Shown here: positions 8,474 through 20,122 of the stretch, piece after piece
Layout: every line of letters begins with the position of its first letter
Numbering within the stretch: position 1 is the first letter of the stretch
From: Drosophila persimilis
Lineage: Eukaryota; Arthropoda; Insecta; Diptera; Drosophilidae
DNA length: 64,000 nucleotides
Direction: 5' to 3'
Assembly (NCBI RefSeq): GCF_003286085.1
Contig: NW_020825307.1
Coordinates: 62,001 to 126,000 of the forward strand
Position numbers and translations under genes: made by a program
Notes under the pieces: model-generated
What the model saw: the letters and a program-made list of their open reading frames with translations, nothing else
What the model was told of the DNA's origin: nothing
The model's database searches: none

Positions 8474-9603
8474 TATACCCGATACTCAAAATGAGTATTG
8501 GGGTATATTAGATTTGTGGTAAAAGTGGATGTGTGTAACGTCCAGAAGGAATCGTTTCCGACCCCATAAAGTATATATATTCTTGATCAGCATCAATAGC
8601 CGAGTCGATTGAGCCATGTCTGTCTGTCCGTCCGTCCGTCTGTCCGTCTGTCCGTCCGTCCGTCTGTCCGTCTGTCCGTCCCCTTCAGCGCCTAATGCTC
8701 AAAGACTATAAGAGCTAGAGCAACGATGTTTTGGATCCAGACTTCTGTGATATGTCACTGCTCCAAAAATATTTCAAAACTTTGCCCCGCCCACTTCCGC
8801 CCCCACAAAGGGCGAAAATCTGTGGCATCCACAATATTGCAGATACGAGAAAACTAAAAACGCAGAATCGTAGAAGATGACTATATCTTCTAGAGTGCAA
8901 AATCTGAACCAGATCGTATAATTATTACAGCCAGAATCACGAAAACAATTTCACTCTTTCTCGCTCTGTCTCACTCTAACACACAGGTTTCATGGTCGGT
9001 TTTGCCAATTGCAAAATATGAGTTCAAGGATCTCAGAACCTATAAAAGCCAGAGCAACCAAATTTGGTATCCACACTCCTGTGATATCGGACCTTGACCG
9101 TTTCCTGTCCAAATTTCGCCACACCCCCTTCCGCCCCCGCAAAGGACGAAAATCTGAGGCAACCACAATTCTCAGAGACTATTAAGGCTAGAGTAACCAA
9201 ATTTGGTGCACACACTCCTTTAAGATGTCACTATAAAACGTATATCTCAGAATTTCGCCCCACCCCCATCCGCCCCCACAAAGGACGAAAATCTGTTGCA
9301 TCCACAATATTGCAGATTTGAGAAAACTAAAAACGCAGAATCATAGATAATGACCATATCTATTAGATTGCTGAATCTGGATCAGATCAGATCATTTTTA
9401 TAGCCAAAAGGAACAAATCAATTTGCAGTGGCTACGCAGCGCCCGACGTCACGCTCAGACTGATTTTCTGTCTCTCTCGCACGCACTCTTTGTCGTGTCG
9501 TTAAATATTAGCGGCGTCTGCCGGAGGAGAGCCATACTGACTTAGTATCGGGTATAACCTTAGAGTTGCGGTGTCCGCAGCAACTCACAACGTTCCCCCT
9601 CGT
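8474..9603 (+). mobile_element. Helitron-like repeat H3 (full length)
   Basis: Complete 1130-bp subfamily-B copy with two microsatellite units (about 8622-8682). It has the same terminal hairpin structures as H1 and is followed without a gap by H4, so the H3/H4 junction repeats the H1/H2 junction exactly. That junction is the seam of the tandem array. Confidence 0.85.
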
Positions 9604-10342
9604 TATACCCGATACTCAAAATGAGTATTGGGGTATATTAGATTTGTGGTAAAAGTGGATGTGTGTAACGTCCAGAAGGAATCGTTTCCGACCCCATAAA
9701 GTATATATATTCTTGATCAGCATCAATAGCCGAGTCGATTGAGCCATGTCTGTCTGTCCGTCCGTCCGTCTGTCCGTCTGTCCGTCCGTCCGTCTGTCCG
9801 TCTGTCCGTCCGTCCGTCTGTCCGTCTGTCCGTCCCCTTCAGCGCCTAATGCTCAAAGACTATAAGAGCTAGAGCAACGATGTTTTGGATCCAGACTTCT
9901 GTGATATGTCACTGCTCCAAAAATATTTCAAAACTTTGCCCCGCCCACTTCCGCCCCCACAAAGGGCGAAAATCTGTGGCATCCACAATTTCGACGATAC
10001 GAGAAAAATAAAAACGCAGAATCGTAGAAGATGACTATATCTTCTAGAGTGCAAAATCTGAACCAGATCGTATAATTATTACAGCCAGAATCACGAAAAC
10101 AATTTCACTCTTTCTCGCTCTGTCTCACTCTAACACACAGGTTTCATGGTCGGTTTTGCCAATTGCAAAATATGAGTTCAAGGATCTCAGAACCTATAAA
10201 AGCCAGAGCAACCAAATTTGGTATCCACACTCCTGTGATATCGGACCTTGACCGTTTCCTGTCCAAATTTCGCCACACCCCCTTCCGCCCCCGCAAAGGA
10301 CGAAAATCTGAGGCAACCACAATTCTCAGAGACTATTAAGGC
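9604..10342 (+). mobile_element. Helitron-like repeat H4 (5' two-thirds, fused to LINE ORF1)
   Basis: Near-identical to H2, with the same three microsatellite units and the same break after TATTAAGGC. It provides the antisense 3' coding end of the second fused frame (10187-12664). Confidence 0.85.
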
Positions 10343-12664
10343 CTGCTGCTGCTGTCCGCGCCAGGGATTGGCTGGCGTTTGAGCTTGCTGTTGCTGCTGC
10401 TGTCGGCGCCCTGGATGTGCTGGTGTTGTTCTTGCAGGTGGTGGCTGCTGCTCTGGCAATGGCTGCAGAAGCGAGCTGCGCTTGCGACGCAACTCCTGCA
10501 TGGCCACTCGGTGGGACAGAAGGCGGCCCCTTGCTGCCTTGAATGCCGGACATCCCTTGTAGGCGCTGATGTGGGCGCCCTGGCAATTGGCGCATTTAGG
10601 GGCGTCTGCCCTTGGCTTGGCACATGCCGTGGACGCGTGGGCACCCGCACACTTCATACAGACGAATGAACGCCTGCAGTAGGTGCGGGTGTGCCCGAAT
10701 GCCTGACATCTGTGGCACTGGGCTGGGTCCACCGGCTTGGCCTGCCTTTCCACGGTCACCAACTGGTTGCACAGCTGGGTTAATTGGAGGACATCGTGGT
10801 GGCTTTCATCCGGCTTGGGGGCTATCTCCAACTCGAACTGGTCGAGTGGCTGTCCATCGGATCTCGCTTTAATGGCTCTAATAAATTTAACAGAATAACC
10901 CAATTCGGCCATCTGATTTTTGATTAGTTGGGTGCTTGTGGAGTGGTGGAGATCTCGCACGACGATCCGTAGCCCACGGTCACTCTTGTGCTGGTGTGTG
11001 TAGTGGCCAGTCATCGCCTCGTTGCCGTCGCCATCGCCCAGGACTGCCATGATGGCATCCCTGGTAGCCATGTCGCGGGCCTGAATACGGACACCATTGC
11101 GGCTGATGAGCTTGGTGTGATAGCTACTGTTGCCCACCCTCGGGTCATTCTGCAGCTTGTCCAGAATGGGCATAATGTCGGGGACAGCTGGCAGAATGAT
11201 GGTGGGGGGGGGGGGAATAATTGTCGTTGGTTGGTGCTGTCGCTGCAGCATCCGAATTTGTCTGGCATTGGGCATACTCAGGGCGGGCAGTGGAGCATTG
11301 GCATTGGCAGTGGCAGGGGCAGGGGCAGGGGCAGGGGCGGGGGCAAGGGCATTTTGTGTAATTGTCCGCTGATGTTGTTGCTGTTGCTGGTTTGATTGTT
11401 GGTGATGGGGATGGTTTTGAATTTGGGGGATATGGGATTTGCTTGCCTGTTGGTTACTTTCCCGGAGTCGTCGTTTGGCCGATGCATAATTGGCATCCAA
11501 ATTGTCGTCGTCGTCATCGTCATCAAACTCAACAACCATAACATCACTGTCATCATCGTCATCATCATCATCCACCTCGGCGCGGACGCGCTTCAGTGGC
11601 GAACGGGCCGCTGCAGCAGAGGTGGATGGGATATCATCGGTATTGGCTGTGTTTGTTGCTATTGGCTGATGTTGTTGTTGTTGTTGATGTGTTTGCTGCT
11701 GCTGATGTTCCTCTGGCGGCGGTGGTGGGGGGGGTCCGCCTGTTAACATTGCTGTTAACAGGCATCGTCTGGCTGCCGACGTAATAGTAGTTGTCGTTTT
11801 TGTGTTTGATGTCGCTGTTTGTGTGCTGATGTATGTCATCATTGTATATGTGGTTGTGGTTGTGGTATTGGCTGTGTGCATTGCATTTGGAACCGCTGCT
11901 GTGGCCGATCGAGCGGGGTTTGTGCCATGGCTGTGGTTCGAGTTCGAACTCGCTCCCGAACGGGCACTCGAACACGAATCTTTTGTTAGCTGCTCGTGTA
12001 GAGGCTGCTCGAGTGCCCTCTCGTACTGTCGCTGGTACGAGGTCGTTACCCGCTCTCTCTTTGCGCCTTCTCTCGCTCCTTGCTGTTTCCGGCTCTCACC
12101 ACTCGATGCATCGGCATACGGTACATCGATACGTGTCTGTGTGTGTTGGAGTGTGGGAAGCGGAATTATTGGCGCGCTTGGTACCGCTAGGCTTGGCTTG
12201 GCTTGACATAGCGGTGCTTGACATTGCGGTGCTTTGGCTGACGCCGCCAATGCCTCAAGCCGGCGACTACCGCTGCTGCTGCTGCTGATGTTCTGCTGCT
12301 GCTGCTGCTGCTGCTGGCGTTCCTGGGTATGGACCGCCTCAACCCAGTCGCCGATCTGGAACTGCTCCTGGCTGGTGAGATTGGGAATGGCCGCCCAGCT
12401 GTTGGGGCAGGGCAGGTCGGGGATTGTGGGCCTCACATACCCGGTAATGGTGGCTGGAGCCGGTCCAGAACTTGGAGGAAGTGCCTCCAACCAGGTGGCG
12501 GAGTCGGTGGATTGGCGTCTCAGTATCGCTGCGTTTGCCACGGTGCCGGTGGCTGCGCTGTCGGAGCTGGTAGTGGAAATGGCTGATTTGGGGAGATCCC
12601 TGGCTGTGACGCCGTGTGGTCCTCGTCGTCGTCGTCCTCTTCTGGCAGTGGATCCGCGTGGCAT
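10187..12664 (-). CDS. LINE ORF1 gag-like zinc-knuckle protein fused to Helitron tail, copy 2
   Basis: 825 codons, residue for residue like the frame at 5732-8212 except for one glutamine fewer in the polyQ tract near residue 115. It has the same PRE_C2HC-like region, the same three zinc knuckles and the same 51-residue Helitron-derived tail. Two open frames of this length in a region otherwise full of decayed elements mean either very recent duplication or selection on the protein; the near identity of the DNA favours recency. No promoter beyond the LINE 5' segment (12665-12925) can be pointed to. Confidence 0.8.
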   Translation of the reverse strand: MPRGSTARRGRRRRGPHGVTARDLPKSAISTTSSDSAATGTVANAAILRRQSTDSATWLEALPPSSGPAPATITGYVRPTIPDLPCPNSWAAIPNLTSQEQFQIGDWVEAVHTQERQQQQQQQQNISSSSSGSRRLEALAASAKAPQCQAPLCQAKPSLAVPSAPIIPLPTLQHTQTRIDVPYADASSGESRKQQGAREGAKRERVTTSYQRQYERALEQPLHEQLTKDSCSSARSGASSNSNHSHGTNPARSATAAVPNAMHTANTTTTTTYTMMTYISTQTATSNTKTTTTITSAARRCLLTAMLTGGPPPPPPPEEHQQQQTHQQQQQHQPIATNTANTDDIPSTSAAAARSPLKRVRAEVDDDDDDDDSDVMVVEFDDDDDDDNLDANYASAKRRLRESNQQASKSHIPQIQNHPHHQQSNQQQQQHQRTITQNALAPAPAPAPAPATANANAPLPALSMPNARQIRMLQRQHQPTTIIPPPPTIILPAVPDIMPILDKLQNDPRVGNSSYHTKLISRNGVRIQARDMATRDAIMAVLGDGDGNEAMTGHYTHQHKSDRGLRIVVRDLHHSTSTQLIKNQMAELGYSVKFIRAIKARSDGQPLDQFELEIAPKPDESHHDVLQLTQLCNQLVTVERQAKPVDPAQCHRCQAFGHTRTYCRRSFVCMKCAGAHASTACAKPRADAPKCANCQGAHISAYKGCPAFKAARGRLLSHRVAMQELRRKRSSLLQPLPEQQPPPARTTPAHPGRRQQQQQQAQTPANPWRGQQQQALIVSENCGCLRFSSFAGAEGGVAKFGQETVKVRYHRSVDTKFGCSGFYRF

Positions 12665-12925
12665 AGCTGCGCTGGATTGGCTTTGGTTGGATTTGGTAAT
12701 AGATTTTTTCGACCGACGCGAGTGGAGTTTTTGTCAATCTAGATTTTTCACACAGTTTTTTCGCTTTTTTTTCAATATATACCCGCTTTGGGTTGAGGGC
12801 TCTCAGTGCTCCAACTGGGGAGGAACTGAGAGGCTGGGCTGTGAGCCGCCAGCAACCAAGCGCGTTGCTTTATTAATTTCAGTTTGTGGGCAGTATATGT
12901 CTTAATATTAATATATGTACATTTT
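10343..12925 (-). mobile_element. LINE (Jockey-type) ORF1 segment, copy 2
   Basis: Second copy of the segment at 5888-8473, with the same ends against the Helitron repeats. The visible differences are the length of one CAG/CTG run and a base near the outer end, which indicates a very recent tandem duplication or ongoing homogenisation. Confidence 0.8.
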
Positions 12926-14055
12926 TATACCCGATACTCAAAATGAGTATTGGGGTATATTAGATTTGTGGTAAAAGTGGATGTGTGTAACGTCCAGAAG
13001 GAATCGTTTCCGACCCCATAAAGTATATATATTCTTGATCAGCATCAATAGCCGAGTCGATTGAGCCATGTCTGTCTGTCCGTCCGTCCGTCTGTCCGTC
13101 TGTCCGTCCGTCCGTCTGTCCGTCTGTCCGTCCCCTTCAGCGCCTAATGCTCAAAGACTATAAGAGCTAGAGCAACGATGTTTTGGATCCAGACTTCTGT
13201 GATATGTCACTGCTCCAAAAATATTTCAAAACTTTGCCCCGCCCACTTCCGCCCCCACAAAGGGCGAAAATCTGTGGCATCCACAATATTGCAGATACGA
13301 GAAAACTAAAAACGCAGAATCGTAGAAGATGACTATATCTTCTAGAGTGCAAAATCTGAACCAGATCGTATAATTATTACAGCCAGAATCACGAAAACAA
13401 TTTCACTCTTTCTCGCTCTGTCTCACTCTAACACACAGGTTTCATGGTCGGTTTTGCCAATTGCAAAATATGAGTTCAAGGATCTCAGAACCTATAAAAG
13501 CCAGAGCAACCAAATTTGGTATCCACACTCCTGTGATATCGGACCTTGACCGTTTCCTGTCCAAATTTCGCCACACCCCCTTCCGCCCCCGCAAAGGACG
13601 AAAATCTGAGGCAACCACAATTCTCAGAGACTATTAAGGCTAGAGTAACCAAATTTGGTGCACACACTCCTTTAAGATGTCACTATAAAACGTATATCTC
13701 AGAATTTCGCCCCACCCCCATCCGCCCCCACAAAGGACGAAAATCTGTTGCATCCACAATATTGCAGATTTGAGAAAACTAAAAACGCAGAATCATAGAT
13801 AATGACCATATCTATTAGATTGCTGAATCTGGATCAGATCAGATCATTTTTATAGCCAAAAGGAACAAATCAATTTGCAGTGGCTACGCAGCGCCCGACG
13901 TCACGCTCAGACTGATTTTCTGTCTCTCTCGCACGCACTCTTTGTCGTGTCGTTAAATATTAGCGGCGTCTGCCGGAGGAGAGCCATACTGACTTAGTAT
14001 CGGGTATAACCTTAGAGTTGCGGTGTCCGCAGCAACTCACAACGTTCCCCCTCGT
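12926..14055 (+). mobile_element. Helitron-like repeat H5 (full length)
   Basis: Complete 1130-bp subfamily-B copy, near-identical to H3, with two microsatellite units (about 13074-13132). Its CCCTCGT end is followed directly by COI sequence of the mitochondrial insert, which gives the right edge of the whole Helitron/LINE array. Confidence 0.85.
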
Positions 14056-14874
<819 letters not shown>

Positions 14875-15718
14875 CCAATATTAGTAAGACTTTAATGTTG
14901 TCTCTGAGGGCTCTGTGGTATTCCTAGTCTAATTTGCGCGAAGCTCCAACAAAGTTAGTTCCAAAAATCTTCTAAGTGCAGCTGGAAATGCATCTGAGGT
15001 AACATCGCTGTCTACTCCCAAATGAATAGCCTTTGTCGCCATGCATACGAATACGGCAATATATCCCTTATAGGATTTCTGCCACCGGTTTTTAGAGCAT
15101 CGTATGTAGTAAGGCCCGGCGAAGTCTACCTTTGTATTTGTAAACGGGTGCGACATTGTAGCTCTGTGTTTCGGCAGATTTCCCATAATTTGTTCTGCAG
15201 TATTCTGTCGATACCTAGCACAGGTGACACACTCTTTGAGTTTTTTCTTTAAGCAATTTCTTAGCCCAAATATCCAAAATTTTTGCTGGATATAGTTTCG
15301 CGACAAATTAATTCCACCGTGCAATGTTTCTTTATGTGCGTTTTTGATAATTAAAGTCGTCAAGTGACACTTATATAAAATCAAAGGATGTTTAACCTCA
15401 AATTCCGCGTTGGAGTTTTCCAATCTACCTCCAACTCGTAACAATCCATCTTTATCTAAGAAAGGATTTAAGCTTAATAGTTTATTTTTTGTTTCTATTT
15501 CCTTTTTATTAACTAGGCTAGCTATTTCGGAACTGAATTGGATAGCTTGTTGTTGTTTTACTATTAATACTTTGGCACTCTTAATTCTCCTTCCTTCTTA
15601 ATTCTCCGTCAAAAATGGAGGAAATTCTTTTTTTTTTTTGTTTGATTTGAATAAACCTCAATACATATGTAATGATTCTTTCTAGTTTATGCATTGACGA
15701 ATATTTTTCTAATAATTC
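14875..15718 (-). mobile_element. BEL/Pao element B2, integrase part
   Basis: Integrase part of an old minus-strand BEL/Pao element whose other parts lie at 28201-29784 (RNase H and reverse transcriptase), 38237-38569 (protease) and probably 44879-45410 (gag). The 14929-15444 stretch reads LRVGGRLENS, then the HHCC zinc-binding region (HKETLHGGINLSRNYI ... CVTCARYR), then VDFAGPYYI, the first catalytic-Asp block, and KAIHLGVDSDVT. The element is broken in many places and is the oldest layer here, since G1 and B4 are inserted in it. Its left edge meets the mitochondrial insert. Confidence 0.75.
14929..15444 (-). CDS. BEL integrase fragment (B2)
   Basis: 171 codons of BEL/Pao integrase, the enzyme that inserts the element's cDNA. 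The N-terminal zinc-binding histidines and cysteines and the MGNLP block typical of BEL integrases (here EQIMGNLPKHR) are visible, followed by the start of the catalytic core. It is closer in motif style to Max/roo-type BEL elements than to B3 or B4, an impression only. Fossil. Confidence 0.7.
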   Translation of the reverse strand: MLRVGGRLENSNAEFEVKHPLILYKCHLTTLIIKNAHKETLHGGINLSRNYIQQKFWIFGLRNCLKKKLKECVTCARYRQNTAEQIMGNLPKHRATMSHPFTNTKVDFAGPYYIRCSKNRWQKSYKGYIAVFVCMATKAIHLGVDSDVTSDAFPAALRRFLELTLLELRAN

Positions 15719-16419
15719 TGTAACGAACCTAAAAGGTTTCGATACGATCAGTCCCCCGACTTATAATGAGCGCATCGCACCATACCCCACAACCAACGCC
15801 CCCTCTCCGCACGCAGCCACAGATCAACACACGACAACACGCCGCGAAAATCTGCGACGATCACCAAGAACGGCAAAGTGCACCACGACGCGGAAGTGCA
15901 TTTTCAAACCCGCAGACCCAGCAATAAGGGCCCATAAAAAGACGACGACGAAAACCAAGAAGCAACTTACGCAGAAACCCGGCTCAGAGTACGGACGTTG
16001 TACCGGAGCTTACGCAGAAATCCGGCTCACAGTACGGTCGTTGTACCAAAACTTACGCAGAGACCCGGTCCGGAGTACAGACGCGGTACCGGAACTCACA
16101 AGAAGACATCGGCGACCAATTAAAATAAGTTCATTTAAACTGCTAAGAAGTATAATAAAGTGTCGAATTATCAAAGTAAAAACACCCGATTGCGTAAGTT
16201 CACTCCAATTAGTCGAGGCACCGATGCCACCCCGCCCCGTGTCCACGCAGCCGTTTCGTATGCACGACGAGCGACGCCCATTCTAGCCCCGATCCGCCCC
16301 TCTACGATAGGCCGCCCCCCGACGCCGCCCTTAAGGTTCCATCCAATTTCTACAAATTTCTTGTGGATTGACCCCTGGACGGTACTGAGCTTACCTCAGC
16401 CTGAAATAGGTCCATCACA
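15719..16419 (+). repeat. 5' LTR of G1
   Basis: It starts TGTAACGAACC and ends at a CA (16417 or 16419) a few bases before the primer binding site. The segment about 15903-16015 recurs at 28087-28200 in the partial 3' LTR. Inside it are three tandem ~43-bp repeats (15965-16094). Confidence 0.75.
15965..16094 (+). repeat. Three tandem 43-bp repeats in the G1 LTR
   Basis: Each unit runs ACTTACGCAGAAACCCGGCT ... GTACCGGA, with scattered differences between units (for example the third reads GAGACCCGGTCCGG). Roughly one and a half units remain in the partial 3' LTR (about 28147-28200). Such repeats in LTRs often sit in U3 enhancer regions; that role is inference. Confidence 0.7.
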
Positions 16420-16421
16420 AG

Positions 16422-16439
16422 TGGCGCCCGAGCAGGGAC
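16422..16439 (+). promoter_or_regulatory. Primer binding site of G1 (tRNA-Lys type)
   Basis: TGGCGCCCGAGCAGGGAC differs by one base from the lentiviral tRNA-Lys3 primer binding site TGGCGCCCGAACAGGGAC. In Drosophila the Osvaldo group is known for a tRNA-Lys primer, which supports the family call. Confidence 0.8.
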
Positions 16440-16712
16440 CTAAGGGAACGTCATCGAGGGTTTGTGGTATAAAACCCCACGGCTACTAGAGCAAGAACAC
16501 AAGAGAACAACCCAAAGAAAACCCCGACCTCGCGCAATATCAACGGCAAGAGTTGCGCAACGAGCAGACGAAAGCGCGACACAGCGACAGAGAAACGCGA
16601 ACAGTGCCGTCACCCCGAGAAGAAATTCGAAGCGTCAGCCGCGAAGCTCGACACAGTGCCCTAGTGAAGGAAAAGCCAAGCGAAACAGCCAACTCGAGCA
16701 ACAATCGGAGCG

Positions 16713-17754
16713 ATGGAATCCCATACAGAGGAACAGCCCAGTGGGTATTACCCTGGAGAATTCGTCGCCAACCCAGGGGTGAGTACCGGCTGGATGCACA
16801 AACGCCGCCGAGACGAGCTGGAGTCCTTCGCGGAGGAATTCGGATTCAGCCCCGAGGGTAACGTGGAAGATTTGCGGAGGAGTTTCGCCGAACTAGTCGC
16901 CGGGCCCCTCGAACACGATGCCAGGTGTCAGGTTGGCGGAGCTCGAGCGGCAGTACGCCAGATCGCCAGGACGAACCAGATCGCCACAGCCCGCCATGGC
17001 CCCACAGACGGTCATTACTACAGTCACGCCGCACAGCGTGATGGCGTGATATATGTAAATATATCGCACTAATCGAGGCTAAGCTGCAAATAAACATTAG
17101 ACACCGTGGTTGAAATCCCTCCCTGAGGAACCGCCACGTAAAATAAAGCTGAGAGATCAGATTCATTCAGTCACGCCGCACAGATGGCGGAACGGATCCG
17201 AAAGTGGGGAATTGCTTCCGCACCAGCCGACTCCAGAGCGCCTCTTCCTAGCCTTTTTCCTGCCTCCCCGGTACTTCGAGCAATTGGAAGACCACATCAG
17301 GGACCGCAAACAAGCGGTGGGCGAAGCGTTCAAGGACTTCGTCATCGAGCTCCGGTTGCTCATGCACCACGCCGGGTACGACGAAGCCAAGGAACTTAGC
17401 CGGATCTGTGACAACACCCTCCCGGCGTACCAGCTGTACGTGCGAAGACACGAACTGAGAAGCATCCAGGAACGAAGCGTACCAGCGATCCTCATCCCCC
17501 CTCGACAACCACCCAGGCATACGCGGCCAACGGCACAACAAAACGAAAGCGGGACGAATCGGGCCCAATTCCGAGAACCTCACTGGAACACCTCGGAACC
17601 CGCACAGGAAACGGCACATAGAATGATCACCACCCCGCCAACCCACACGCAGCTTGTCGACGCTGCGGAGAAGCTGGACATGTTTCTCGCGACTGCACCA
17701 ACCCATCGATCCTCTTCTGTTGGGAATGCGGCAGGCGCGGAACGCGCACCGTAG
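16713..17754 (+). pseudogene. Gag region of G1
   Basis: Begins MESHTEEQPSGYYPGEF shortly after the primer binding site and leader. The 17110-17754 stretch carries the capsid-like block DRKQAVGEAFKDFVIELRLL with HHAGYDEAKELSRICDN, typical of Gypsy-superfamily Gag. It is broken like the rest of the element. Confidence 0.6.
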
Positions 17755-18882
17755 GATGTTTCCGCCGGTACCCGTCGGGAAACGACTCGCGTCCCCAGTT
17801 GACACGGGAACAGCAGGGCACGACGCTCCCTCAGACAACCAACTAAGAAACCCGCTACAAGTACACGACGGCCGGATAATGGCGAGAGTGACCATCGGAG
17901 GACGGTGCACGGAAGCCACGGTCGACACCGGGGCGTCCCGAAGCTTCATTAACGCCGACCTCGCCCGCAAACTCGGCCGCGACAACGACCTGGGATCCGC
18001 ATGTGTCCCGATACGCCTAGCCGACAGCTCGGCTCGCGAGATAACTCAGATCTTGCTAGCGCGCGTCAAACTAGACAAACAAGAGGTACAGATGCCACTC
18101 CTGGTACTACCCAATATGGTAGAGCAAGCCATCATAGGGATGGATTTCCTGTGCGCCACTGAAACCACAATACAATGTGGCGCCACACGCCTCCATCTCC
18201 AAGGCCCCCAACGCCCCATCCCAAACACTCCGATTATCACCGGCAGCCAAAAAGCGAGCCGGTCTCCAGAGGGCACCGACGCGGTTCCACCAACGAAGGG
18301 AAAGGAACCAAGGACTCAGCAACGACAGCCGCCACGCAGCAGCCAGGCGCTCGAGGTACCAGCTCCGACCGCCACCCTGGCCCACGAACGCGTCGACACC
18401 GCCCTCGACGCGAAGACGTCACCGGCCGTCCCGCTACTCCCGCGTCCCCTCAGGCAGGAACCGGGAAAGGCGATCACTGCCACACGAGGCACCCACCGGA
18501 ACTCCGAAGCACCTGGAGCCGACGCACCATCGATCGTCCCCGACATCATGGAACGCCTCCCGGGCAACACCTCGTACGGCGCCGGCATGCGGCCCAGCAC
18601 CACGTCTGGAGCCATGTCGGTGAACTTCAACGCCCAAACTAGCCGTTGGTCAAACGCTACGATCGCCATCGAGACCCGCACGTTCGTACATCACGCTGAG
18701 TACAATGTCGCGCAAGCACCCCCCAGGACACACACGAGCCCCCTACTCATGATCGAGGCACCCGCCGTCGTCGCCAGCATGAGCGAATGCACTCGCGAAG
18801 TCGAACCACCAAGCGCATTCGACACAACGATCCTCCCCGAGAACCCCGATCACACTTACGACCCAGGAATCGACGACCCACC
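17654..18882 (+). CDS. Protease region of G1
   Basis: Contains the retropepsin active-site block EATVDTGASRSFINADLA (about 17910-17960) and the later IIGMDFLCATETTIQCG block of the flap and C-terminal part, so this is the aspartic protease that matures Gag-Pol. The stretch downstream is proline-rich, low-complexity linker. B3 interrupts it at 18883. Fossil. Confidence 0.7.
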
Positions 18883-19417
18883 TGTTCAGCCACAGACATG
18901 TATTTAATGAATATTAGGCAGATACAGTTCAATCTCATACACAAATACTCATAAGTAAAATTGTCCATGTCACTTCATGTGAATAGCACTTGTAAACTCG
19001 AACCAACCAAAAGGGATCAAGTAATAAACTATTTACTTTATTGCTGCCAAGTACCTAAGTAAATGCACTGAAATATAACCCCCGCACAGAGTAAGTGTAC
19101 CCAATCTAAAAATACACTCGCAAGGAGCCTGTGCGTTCCTTCCCATAGAATAAGAATACCACTGCTAGCTATATAAGGAGATGCATTTGTTCAATAAAAA
19201 TCAGTATCAGAAACAGTACCATAGCTGCCTGTCACTTATCTTCCATCGCAATCATCAGAGGCTGTCGCTGTGTCTTCAGATCCTCCCTTACGCACCGTAG
19301 GATACCCACTCCGCAGTCCAACTGGTTCAAGTTCTAGTTGCGACGACCAAACTGTAGACGGTTTATGTACCGTATGCAACCCAGCTTCCTACACACACAC
19401 ACACACACACATTAACA
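18883..19417 (+). repeat. 5' LTR of B3
   Basis: Starts TGTTCAGCC just after the target duplication and ends ATTAACA after a CA-dinucleotide run (about 19391-19410). An AATAAA-type signal sits at about 19193-19199. From about 18984 on it matches the 3' LTR (24996-25432) with few differences. Confidence 0.75.
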
Positions 19418-19419
19418 TT

Positions 19420-19437
19420 TGGTGACCCCGACCTTGG
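19420..19437 (+). promoter_or_regulatory. Primer binding site of B3
   Basis: TGGTGACCCCGACCTTGG, two bases after the LTR. Sites beginning TGGTGACCCCGAC are common in BEL/Pao elements, which agrees with the pol motifs. Confidence 0.75.
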
Positions 19438-20122
19438 TCATCCTTTCAAACTGTCTAACAAGCTACAGTGAAAGGATTCGATCTGGGCATCAGATTGAAG
19501 CAGTCAACAGGACATCTTCAATAAAAATTTGGCATCAGGCCATACACTTACGGTAGCATCTCCTACCAATAAGTATCACTTTGGCAAATCTGACATATTC
19601 AGGTTATCAGCCAACAGAAAAACAGCTATAGAATTCGATAACCACCAAGGTAATCAATTTTTGTTGTTCCGTGCGTTCCATAAATTGGAAACAGCACAAA
19701 TCTATCCATCCAACACATCACCTGTACTATTACCTTTCTGACCAACAACGGTTGCGATTCGGAGCGTATCCAGCTGCAAAGCAAATAAAACACTCCCAAG
19801 GGTCAAAAAGTAATAAGTACAAACAGATAGAATGGATACACATATGGAGGCAGAAGCTGCCGCTACAATGGCAATGGATGCGCAGCAAGTGATTGGTGAG
19901 GAAATATCGAGGTGCATTCGGAACTTTAAAAAAGATTCCCAAGAACGAAAGCAAACGGCCTCTTATTTTCAAGCCAAAATATCAGCACTCGAAAATGCGT
20001 AGAATCGCTTCAACAAATACGACTCCAAACTTCGCGATACAGACAAAACGGATGAATACGTAAAATTCCGTGAAGACTTACGTACATCATGTAAGCAACA
20101 CATTACGATCTTTACCGAATGC

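Larger units (their letters stand above)
5149..14055. repeat. Two tandem 4.45-kb units (H partial + LINE ORF1 + H full)
   Basis: Unit 1 is 5149-9603 and unit 2 is 9604-14055. Each consists of a truncated Helitron repeat with three microsatellite units, an inverted LINE ORF1 segment, and a full Helitron repeat with two microsatellite units. H1 in front carries a single unit and different diagnostic bases, so it is not part of the duplicated unit. Confidence 0.88.

Noticed and set aside
17248-17985. Minus-strand frames in G1 (17248-17985, 16846-17166, 18107-18681)
   Set aside because: They lie opposite gag/protease in GC-rich DNA, where chance open frames are common, and show no domain.
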